Origin: an uncultured Scytonema sp.
GTDB taxonomy: Bacteria > Cyanobacteriota > Cyanobacteriia > Cyanobacteriales > Nostocaceae
Assembly (NCBI GenBank): GCA_937873135.1
Contig: CALMVQ010000358.1
Location: forward strand, 44,735 to 95,784
DNA length: 51,050 bases
Direction: 5' to 3'
Notes under the pieces: generated by a model
Databases searched by the model: none
Seen by the model: only the letters and a program-made list of their open reading frames with translations
What the model was told of the DNA's origin: nothing
Translations under genes and position numbers: made by a program
Part shown: piece by piece, positions 41,977 to 50,500 of the stretch
How positions within the stretch are numbered: the first letter of the stretch is position 1
Layout: each line of letters begins with the position of its first letter

Positions 41977-43974
41977 TTAAGTTTCATCCTCAGCTAAAGT
42001 AATCAGTGCATCATTAAGAGTTAGATTTAGTTGCTTGTCCAAACTTGGAACTAATTCAATCCCAAAGTTGTTGTCTTTCTGCTGACTTGCAGCATTAAAT
42101 TTAACACCAATACAGACTTCTTCACGATGTTGAGCGGCGAGTATGCAGTCAGCAAAAGTCAGCTTACTAATCTGTTCGGCTGGAAAGTAAAGCGATATTG
42201 GCTTGATATACAATTCGCTACCTTCAGCCGAGAATAGATCGCGGTATATTGATATTACCTCTGGCTGCTGGGAGACCTGAGCTAAGATTTTAGACACCAA
42301 TTGATTAGTAAGCAAAAAGTCTTTCACACCTGCTTGGATGACTAAGTCGGTGTCTTCTGAATCAATAATCTCTGCAATCAACTCGGTGGTAACTACGTTT
42401 CCGGTTTCGGCAGTGTAGTCTCGAAAAACTTGCCGAAGTTCCAACAAGGTGGTGAGAACCTTAGCATCAATTTCTTCAGCGTTTTCACCACTCCCTGCCA
42501 AAATAGAGATGCTGTCAAATTCCTGAAGTTTTAGACTCACAAGCTGCTCGACTGAATCCACACTGAATTGCAAAGCTTCCATCTTGATAGATGGATAGGT
42601 TTTGGCGATTTTGTTAAATTCAGCTTGTATCTCATCGGTTAAATCCTGGGTTACTAAATTAACTTGTGAACCTTCAACTAAATATTTTGCATATTCTTTC
42701 AGAATAATTGGGGTTTTGCTATTCCAGCCAATCACAAGATACTTTTCAGTTTTTTTCTCTAAGGTTCGTGATTGATTGGCATAGCTAAGTTCTTTAGGTT
42801 GCACTACAGGTTGTGGATAGAACTGGATGGTTGAGTCATCTTCTGCCAAGATAATAACTTCATCATCATCAGCTAACTTGTAATCTTTACTAGCTTTGAT
42901 TGTCAGAGTTTTATCTGCATGACGTACACCGATTGGCATCCCGTGAGAAAAATGAAATGGCAACTCACCGAATGTTAAATTCTGCCAGTTGGAATCAGGG
43001 TGATAAAAATAGAATTCGTTTCCTTCAAAGCCTACCAGGTTTAAATAGACTGCCGCAAGTCCTGCATTCCGTGAGGTTTGAACCAAGATGCGAGCTAAAA
43101 TATCTGCCTCATTTAGAGTGGTGACGACTCCAGGAACAATGTTCTCTGCAAGTCGGCGATATTGTTCTGAATATAATTCTACAACGATTGGCGGTAAATT
43201 TTCTTCCCCATTCGCTGCTATAACTGCTAAAATCGCTTTGAGTAACCGTGCATCAGATAAAGTCTTAATATCCTCAGGATCAGAGGGTTTGGCTTCATTT
43301 AAAATGACAACCGATTTAGCATCCTTAACTCCGACTTTATTCAAGTCATTGACACTGGTTATTGAACCACTGCGAGTCACCAATCGTGTCGGTTTGATCA
43401 TGCCTAATAGGTTATTCCTGAGAAAATCATCCATATCCTCCTTACTTTCGGGAGAGAGGATAACAATCACTGCATCCTTTTCTGATTCATTAGCTACCAC
43501 TAATTCTCTGACAATATCTATAACCCTGTCGCCAAAACCTAAAATTAAGGTATGGTTTTCCTCGACGACTATGCTTTTCCCTTTACGCAGCAACTCAAGT
43601 CTTGATTCAAATTGCTGGGTAATGAAAGCAACCAAGCTAGAGAACAATACTAAACCGACAAAAATCGTAATAACACCGACAAACTTAGTGGCGAGATTGG
43701 CGTTGTCTCCCGTGTCTCTTAAACCTATAAGCTGAACGAATACGTCCCAAGGAAATTCCCCATAATCTTGTGGATCTTTATTCGGGAAAAACCATTCCGA
43801 AACGTAACGGGCAACTGTCATTAAAGCAAATGCACTAAAAAATAATGATAGTAATGCCAGAAAGACTGAAAATCCTCCCTTCGACATAAAGTTGTCGAAG
43901 TTGTACTGTAAGCGTTTTTGCCAAGAAACTTGATTTTGCGAACTACTGCTGTTGTGTACCAAAGTGACTACCAA
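41977..43974 (-). CDS. CASTOR/POLLUX-type ion channel with RCK/TrkA-like domains
   Basis: 665 residues. Two membrane segments (about 33-60 and 95-120) enclose a pore-like loop (PWDVFVQLIGLRDTGDNANL) without the classical potassium GYGD filter. After that come two NAD-binding-like RCK regions: HTLILGFGDRVIDIVREL near residue 141 and KYLVIGWNSKTPIILKEYAK near 405. This order is characteristic of the CASTOR/POLLUX (DMI1) family of cation channels, whose plant members act in nuclear calcium signalling; bacterial roles are little studied. The start is well placed after an aggaggt-like site. It is monocistronic. Confidence 0.87.
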   Translation of the reverse strand: MVVTLVHNSSSSQNQVSWQKRLQYNFDNFMSKGGFSVFLALLSLFFSAFALMTVARYVSEWFFPNKDPQDYGEFPWDVFVQLIGLRDTGDNANLATKFVGVITIFVGLVLFSSLVAFITQQFESRLELLRKGKSIVVEENHTLILGFGDRVIDIVRELVVANESEKDAVIVILSPESKEDMDDFLRNNLLGMIKPTRLVTRSGSITSVNDLNKVGVKDAKSVVILNEAKPSDPEDIKTLSDARLLKAILAVIAANGEENLPPIVVELYSEQYRRLAENIVPGVVTTLNEADILARILVQTSRNAGLAAVYLNLVGFEGNEFYFYHPDSNWQNLTFGELPFHFSHGMPIGVRHADKTLTIKASKDYKLADDDEVIILAEDDSTIQFYPQPVVQPKELSYANQSRTLEKKTEKYLVIGWNSKTPIILKEYAKYLVEGSQVNLVTQDLTDEIQAEFNKIAKTYPSIKMEALQFSVDSVEQLVSLKLQEFDSISILAGSGENAEEIDAKVLTTLLELRQVFRDYTAETGNVVTTELIAEIIDSEDTDLVIQAGVKDFLLTNQLVSKILAQVSQQPEVISIYRDLFSAEGSELYIKPISLYFPAEQISKLTFADCILAAQHREEVCIGVKFNAASQQKDNNFGIELVPSLDKQLNLTLNDALITLAEDET

Positions 43975-44098
43975 CCTCCTAACCAGAATTGATCCTAAGT
44001 TGCCTTAATTAACTGTCAGCTGCTAACCAACTGCTGAGTGTTACTCAGTATGATCATTATCACAGCTTACATTTTACAGGAAGGTTGACGGGAAAGCC

Positions 44099-44120
44099 CA
44101 TTCCGTTCAGGGATGGAATG
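44099..44120. repeat. IS200/IS605-end-like hairpin
   Basis: cattcc and ggaatg arms, preceded by ggaaagcc and followed by atagtcgc, resemble transposon ends of the IS200/IS605 type. It is in the 367-bp gap 43975-44341, where no gene is supported. Confidence 0.45.
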
Positions 44121-44341
44121 ATAGTCGCTAATACCGCTTCGGTGAGAATTAAAAATTAAACAGCTTGAAATACAAGAGTTTTGGCTGTTTGGGATGGTAG
44201 CATTCATTAGAAAGCGCCGTCATGTACTGGGGTGCTGTCTAATGTTATCGCTGGTTACTTAGGCCATGACTGCGTAAAAGTTTTCGGAGAGATTGTTGAG
44301 CGCGAATAATTTATGACGAATATTGTATGAACGCTCGCAAA

Positions 44342-45667
44342 TTACTCTCCAATGAAATTTCTAAAATAGTCTTGATATAGCTGACAACTGACAATAGCTT
44401 GATCACCTTCCAAAGCTATGACTCCTAAACTTTTTAACTTAATCGCCACTTCAGTCTCCAATTCAACTGGCGAATTTACAACCTGTTTCAAACTATCCCA
44501 TAACTGAAAGTCTTGTTGTATTTTCACTCTTAGATAGTGTAAGTGCTGATTAAAAATTTCACTTTTATTGATTGATTCTAACAAATTTTCTCTAGAAAAT
44601 TTGTTAGATATGGTATAATATAAAGCTAATCGTATTAAATAGGGTAATCCTCCTGTTAGCTCGATTAAATAAGTAAGTTCATTAGGGTTTAATTTCAATT
44701 CACAACGTTGTACTAAATCCTCAATTTGAGTTTGATTGAAGGGAGGAATTTTTATAATCAGTCCAACGTTGAATGGTGATTGATATTTTTTATGTATATA
44801 CAAATCATGAACATGAACAATAATTAGCCGGAGTTTTTTCCAAATTAAAATATCTTTACTAATTTCATACCATGAGCGAAGCAATGCAAAGAAATCCTGG
44901 GCAATATTAGGATAGTCAAAAACTTTATCCATACTATCAAATGCCAGAACGATAGGATCTGAAATACTTTCAAGAATGTGCGATCGCCAATAATTTGTGC
45001 AACTAATCAAAGCACCTACATCCTCATCCCAATAATCATCTAGCTGAGAATTTAAATTCAACTGTTGAGTTGCGTTCGCACATATCCAACGTATAAATTT
45101 TCTAACGGAAGTAAAAATTTCTGTTTCCGCTCGCTCCAAATCTAAATGCACAGTGGAGTAATTCTGATTTTCACTATATGCAATAATTCTTGCTAAAAGC
45201 GAGGTCTTACCAATTTTCCTGGAACCTTGAATCCGAATCAAAGCTCCAGGTTGGAGAATTTCTTGATAGCATATTGTTTCGATAGGTGTACGTTCTACAT
45301 ATAAAGGAGAATCTAAAGGGACTTGTCCTTCTGGAAACTCTAGAACAATTTTTGCTATTGGAGGAATGACAATTAACTTCTGAGGAGTTCCTGACTTTTT
45401 ATATTGTTGTTCTAGCACTGCACGACAATTATTTCTTGTAACTTTTTCGCCGACTATACCTGAAATTAATTGCCATACTTTAGGAGCCACTACTTGTCTA
45501 ATATATTTTTCAGAGTAGTTATTTTCTAAGGCAATTTGTTCATAATTTTTGCTGTTTTCCGAGAAACATTCTAGCAAAATTACCTTTTGCAAAAAAGTGA
45601 GATGAGTTTTTGTCTTTTCGCTAATTAAACGTTCAGTAAATGTAATAATTTCTTCAAGGTTACTCAT
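44342..45667 (-). CDS. vMAP-type HTH plus AAA-like ATPase
   Basis: 441 residues. The N-terminus (about 1-90: SNLEEIITFTERLISEKTKT, YEQIALENNYSEKYIRQVV, KVWQLISGIVGEKVTRNN) matches the HTH domain named after vWA-MoxR-associated proteins (vMAP). It is followed by a cyanobacterial AAA_35-type ATPase: PLDSPLYVERTPIETICYQE, Walker A GSRKIGKTSLL (148-158), Walker B IVLAFDSMDKVF with Asp244. No WD40 or other effector is attached at the C-terminus, unlike many relatives. It is translationally coupled to the upstream pentapeptide gene (ATGA overlap). The family is found in proposed conflict or signalling systems; the function here is not known. Confidence 0.88.
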   Translation of the reverse strand: MSNLEEIITFTERLISEKTKTHLTFLQKVILLECFSENSKNYEQIALENNYSEKYIRQVVAPKVWQLISGIVGEKVTRNNCRAVLEQQYKKSGTPQKLIVIPPIAKIVLEFPEGQVPLDSPLYVERTPIETICYQEILQPGALIRIQGSRKIGKTSLLARIIAYSENQNYSTVHLDLERAETEIFTSVRKFIRWICANATQQLNLNSQLDDYWDEDVGALISCTNYWRSHILESISDPIVLAFDSMDKVFDYPNIAQDFFALLRSWYEISKDILIWKKLRLIIVHVHDLYIHKKYQSPFNVGLIIKIPPFNQTQIEDLVQRCELKLNPNELTYLIELTGGLPYLIRLALYYTISNKFSRENLLESINKSEIFNQHLHYLRVKIQQDFQLWDSLKQVVNSPVELETEVAIKLKSLGVIALEGDQAIVSCQLYQDYFRNFIGE

Positions 45668-46602
45668 GACTCTTCAATTTTAAGATTCAATGCACCATTT
45701 GACCTTAGCCATTGCTTTTGTTGCGGAGTCAAGCCCACAGCATCTGTAAACAATGCGCCTTTAACACGGCAATTTATAAATTCCACTCCATGAAGATCGC
45801 TATCTTTTAGGTTAGCATGTCGCAAATCAGTCTCTAACAAATTAGCGCCCTGAAGCATCGCTCCCTCTAAGTTAGCCTTAAACAAAGAAGCTTTAGTCAA
45901 ATCGGCATTTCTTAAATCAGCATTTATCAGTATACCTAACTCTAAAGCAACTTGATACAAAGTTGCACCTGTCAAATCTGTATTGGTCAAATCGGCTTCA
46001 ATTAAATTTGCTCCGCTGAGATCGGTTTTACTCAAAATAGTTTCCTGTAATTGTGCCTCCTCTAAGTTAACGCGACGCAATAAGGCATTACATAAAATCG
46101 CCCCTTCCCAGTTACTTTGGCTGAGGTTAGCATCATCTAACTTAGCCGCAGCGAAATCTGTTCCTTTGAGATTTGCTTTAAATAAATTTGCTCCTGTTAA
46201 GTCTGCTTGAGTCAAACAAGCCCTTTCTAAATTAATCTCTGTGAGATTTGCCTCTCTTAAGCAGACAGACTGTAGTTTAGCGTAATTTAAGCGAGCGCCA
46301 GTTAAGTTCGCCTTGCTTAGATCTGCTTCATTCAAGTTTGCCCACAACAAACTCACATTCAACAGATTTGCAAAATGCAAATTAGCTTTCTGGAGATCTG
46401 CTCGATTCAAATCTGTCCAAATTAGCTTGGCACAACTTAAGTTAGCTTCACTGAGATTGGCACTAGTGAGGTTAGCATAACTAAAATCGGCACCACTGAA
46501 GTCAACACCCTTCAAAGAAATTTGGGTTAAATTCAGATGTTGAAAATCTCTTTCATTGGCTGCATAGCATTTGATAATTTCTTGAGAATTCATTATCTTC
46601 AT
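45664..46602 (-). CDS. pentapeptide-repeat protein
   Basis: 312 residues, almost entirely A(D/N)LxX pentapeptide repeats from about residue 30 to 290 (FSGADFSYANLTSANLSEAN, and so on), forming a right-handed quadrilateral beta-helix. A short C-terminal tail reads VGLTPQQKQWLRSNG, common in cyanobacterial pentapeptide proteins. No signal peptide. Its TGA stop overlaps the ATG of the downstream vMAP-HTH/AAA gene (4-bp overlap), so both proteins are made together and may interact. Start may be MKIM or the Met three codons later. Divergent from the giant VWA gene by 968 bp. Confidence 0.93.
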   Translation of the reverse strand: MKIMNSQEIIKCYAANERDFQHLNLTQISLKGVDFSGADFSYANLTSANLSEANLSCAKLIWTDLNRADLQKANLHFANLLNVSLLWANLNEADLSKANLTGARLNYAKLQSVCLREANLTEINLERACLTQADLTGANLFKANLKGTDFAAAKLDDANLSQSNWEGAILCNALLRRVNLEEAQLQETILSKTDLSGANLIEADLTNTDLTGATLYQVALELGILINADLRNADLTKASLFKANLEGAMLQGANLLETDLRHANLKDSDLHGVEFINCRVKGALFTDAVGLTPQQKQWLRSNGALNLKIEES

Positions 46603-47570
46603 TTAATTTAACTCATAGTAAATAACTATTGCTTGAATCGGAGGAGTGAAAATAAACCTAATGGCTAATGACAGCTAAAACAAAAGCATGATGGCACAGG
46701 GAAAACGCATCTAATTTTGTAGCTCTCGATACAGACAAAAAGCTTAAAACTCTATCTAAATGTCTATTTTTTATTCAAAATAGGACGAATTGTCGTAAAT
46801 GATTGAAAAACATGAGTCAAATAGCTTTTTATGTTTTTAATCTACATATAAGGTGCGTTCTGTCAATCCCCCCCTGAACTCAGTGCGGTAATTTTGAACT
46901 TAAGAGCGTGTTTTGGGTGAACCCCAAAACTACTGTTTCAATAGGGTTTGAGATGCGCTTACCCTGCATGATGGCAGTCTGTACCCGGCTGAAAAAGATA
47001 GAAAGAATTAAAACGTCAAGAATTACAGTTTTGGCTAAAATCCAACATTGATTTAAGACCACCAACCTCTAGTATGGGATCTGTGTGTACCTGTTTACCC
47101 AAGGCAGTGCAGAGAATAGAGGAGAAAAAATGCGATTAACTTCTGTGTTCAACCCTCTGTCATCTGCTTTGCAAAGGAAAGCTGGTCATTGGTCATTGTA
47201 GAGGTTTCAGTCTTACTTACTCTCGTCAACATAGTTATGTTTATTTCGCCTCTCTCATTTATGATGAATTTTCTCTTCAATTCATAAAATTTGACAATTA
47301 TTTTATTATCTTTTTCCAGTAATTCTAATATGATTTTCTTACTTTATGAATTTGACAAATAGTAATAAAATATGCATATAAGCACTAATTATGATATAAA
47401 ATTCTCAAATATATGACAATTTTGTATTGACAAAAAAAATTAATATGCATAAGTCATATTAATTTTGCAGTAAATCAAGTAAAATATATGACATTTATAC
47501 TTGTATTACACATCAAGTAAAGTGTTTTAATAGTTGGGTAATTTATTGAAACTCATTAACTTCTTTAATC
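46603..47570. other. 968-bp divergent spacer
   Basis: Between the pentapeptide/ATPase pair and the giant VWA gene. It is AT-rich, with no convincing gene. A gttttggg/cccaaaac hairpin lies at about 46909-46930 and a palindrome with a TTGACA box at 47427-47466. Both divergent promoters are expected here. Confidence 0.5.
47427..47466 (+). promoter_or_regulatory. candidate promoter/operator of the giant VWA gene
   Basis: A perfect -35-like TTGACA (47427-47432) is followed by a perfect 12-bp inverted repeat, aaaattaatatg (47436-47447) and catattaatttt (47455-47466), placed where spacer and -10 would lie, about 105-150 bp before the start codon. The -10 hexamer itself is weak. A repressor binding the palindrome would block such a promoter. 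Confidence 0.3.
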
Positions 47571-50500
47571 ATGAAATTATTCGGTTTCAACCAAAAGAAA
47601 AAGAAGGAAGAAAGTATGAGTAAAAAAACGAGTACTATACCTGCGGTTGATCTAGTCATCGTTATCGATACAAGTCCGTCGATGAAAGATGAAGCACAGG
47701 GGCTGAGTGATGCGACAGCAGGAGCGCTCGCCAATGCAAAATCAAGTTGTCCAACAGACTTAAGAGTGGTTTGGTTGGGTATAGAAGGGACGTGGAAAGG
47801 GACAAACTTCGACACCTCGATTAGAGGTTACCTGACACAAAAGTTAAAAGTAGGAGAATCCAAACTAAAGGGAAGAAAAAGAGGAGAACTATCGGATGCG
47901 GGAGCGCAAGAAGATGCAGCGCGAGCGATTGAAGATATCTCAGATTACTTTGATTGGCGATCTGGTGCAACACGCGCAATTTTTTACCTTGGGGATGAAG
48001 CACTCGAAGGAGGAGGAGATAAAACAGAGCCAAAGGATATTATAGCTGCGAATGCGGCGATCCAAAAAGCTCAAGCAGTAGGAGTGACAGTTCACACCTA
48101 TTTCGGAACATCGAAAAGCAAGCATGTAGAAGGGATAAAAAGTGAATACGCTCGGGTGGCAACCGCAACCGGAGGACAATATTTTACGGCAGTTGACATA
48201 AGTTCTGGTTTTAGTGGCGTCTTAGAAAAAGTGATCTGTGGCAGTCGCACAGCGAAAACCATCAAGCTCAAACCAGGATCAGTTTATATCCAAGATTTTG
48301 TCGCCAATGAATGCAGCAAACTTTATACACTGGATTTAACAACTAAGATTGCGACTCTGATTGGGGAAGTCGTCACAGAGGTATCGGACATTGCGTTTGT
48401 CGGTTCACAACTATATGGACTTGATCGCGAGGACGACAAGACGAAACTGGTAAAAATTGACTTGATCACAGGTGATGCCACACTCATCGGTGATATTGGG
48501 CATGCATGTGCAGGATTAGCATATAATTTCCCACGTAAAACGCTCTACGCGACAACAGCGAAACACCTGATTGCGCTCGATCTTGAAACAGGCAAAGGAA
48601 CAGCAATCGTCACGGTAGCAGATCAAAACTACAACTGTGGCGAAATCGCCTTTGATGCAGATGGCAGAGCTTATATAACCTTGATCGGTTACGACAAGAA
48701 GAAGTTACTAGCTTTGTGTAATTTAGAGACGAAAAAAGTCGATGTCATAGGTAACACAGGCTTTCCGGATCTGGCAAGCATGGAATTTGTCGGCTCGGAA
48801 CTGTATGGTGTGACAGGCAACTTCTTTAAGTTAGGTAAAGACGGTCAATTAATCCGTATTAATACGGAGACAGGGAGAGGAACTTTAGTGGGCGTGACAG
48901 ATCCGCTGCGGCGTTGGGCAGGGATGAGTCTTTATGAACCAGCTCGCAACGTGACAACGGTTTCCACCCCTGTTTTGCACACTGAACAAACATCACTGTC
49001 CACAAAAAAAGAAACAGTTTCCACCCCTGTTGTGAGCGCTGAACAAAAATCAGTGTCCACAAAAAAAGAAACAGTTTCCACCCCTGTTGTGAGCGCTGAA
49101 CAAAAATCAGTGTCCACAAAAAAAGAAACAGTTTCTACCCCTGTTGTGAGATCTGAACAAAAATCAGTGTCCACATCTTCAGAAAAAACTCACAAAGTCA
49201 CACCATCAGTCGAAACTACTGAAAGCAAAACTATCCAGGAGCAAGGTATGAGCATTTTAACCATTGATACTAAAAACAATTGTTACGTGATCGCTCCCGA
49301 CCAAATGAATCATCTACAACAAAACGTAGCGAATTCATTTACTTTAGAAAAAGGAAGTTTTGAAATAAAAATTACAAAAGGAAGCTACAATTTTGCTTCA
49401 GCAAAAACTGGAGAACCTTTCGTATTTCTATGGATATATGGGTTGAACGGAAACACATTTACCAATCAAACGACAGGTTTAGAAGTCGGAGCAACATGGA
49501 CGACATTAAATGGATATAATGATAGTCTCAAGTTGCAAGTAAAAAACAAAGTTGTACTCTGTGCGTTGTTTTTTGACGTGAACAACAATGATAACAGTGG
49601 TTCAATCGATTTATTAATAACCAGTAATAAGCAATTCTTTAATCCACTGACTTTAACAGTAGATAGCAAACGAAATTGTTATGTACTAGATGAAAATCAA
49701 TTATCATCGTTGAAGCAAGATAAGACGAACTTCATTGAATTAAATCCCGGAAACTATCGCCTCAAAATCACCTCTGGGGATGCCACATATTGGTCAGACA
49801 ACAAGAAATTTGACATCGAACCTTGGGCGTTAATCAGGATCAAAGGTGGAAAGTTCATCACAAAACTGACTGGCGTTGAAGTTGAAGAAACTTGGTGTTC
49901 ACTCAACGGGCTCAAAGATGAAGTCATTTTAGAAGTTCAAGAAAAAACCACCTTATTGGGTTTATTTCTTGACACCTTCAAAGAAGATAACTCTGGGCAA
50001 ATTATTATCTCTATCGAGTCAGTTGCTGCCGCTGAACTCACTCAGCACAGGAAAAAGCAACAAAAGCAAGAAACAACGACTACAACAACAACCACTACTG
50101 TAATCAACACGGGACGCACAGGGGAATCTGAGAGTCGTGAATCTGTGAGTCGTGAAGCTGTAGGTGCAAGTAGTTCGATGCAGTTCACCTTCCATTTTAA
50201 CGAAGACGAATTCAAGAAAAAATGGGAAGAACAGTTACAGCAGATTAATACATCAATCTCGGTGGTAGAGCAAGGCGAGGTGACGCTAGAGGCGAAGTAT
50301 TGGGATCAGCTCGAACAATGGCTTCTCAAAAGCTACGAGAAGCACTTCAAGAGTCTGGCTATAGAAGTGGCGAAAGTCAGATTCACCATGGATGCGTATA
50401 CGCAGCAGATGGAGTTTAGTCTCAACCAGCAGTTGCAAAACTGGTCGGGCTACTTAGACAAGCTTCTCGAAGATCGAATCAACGTTGAGATCACCAAAAA

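Noticed and set aside
43088-43735. 215-codon plus-strand frame
   Set aside because: Lies entirely antisense to the well-supported ion-channel gene and mirrors its codon pattern.
48859-49174. Repetitive frames on the minus strand (repeated WTLIFVQRSQQGW and VDTDFCS units)
   Set aside because: They are the antisense of the 57-bp coding repeats of the giant VWA gene.
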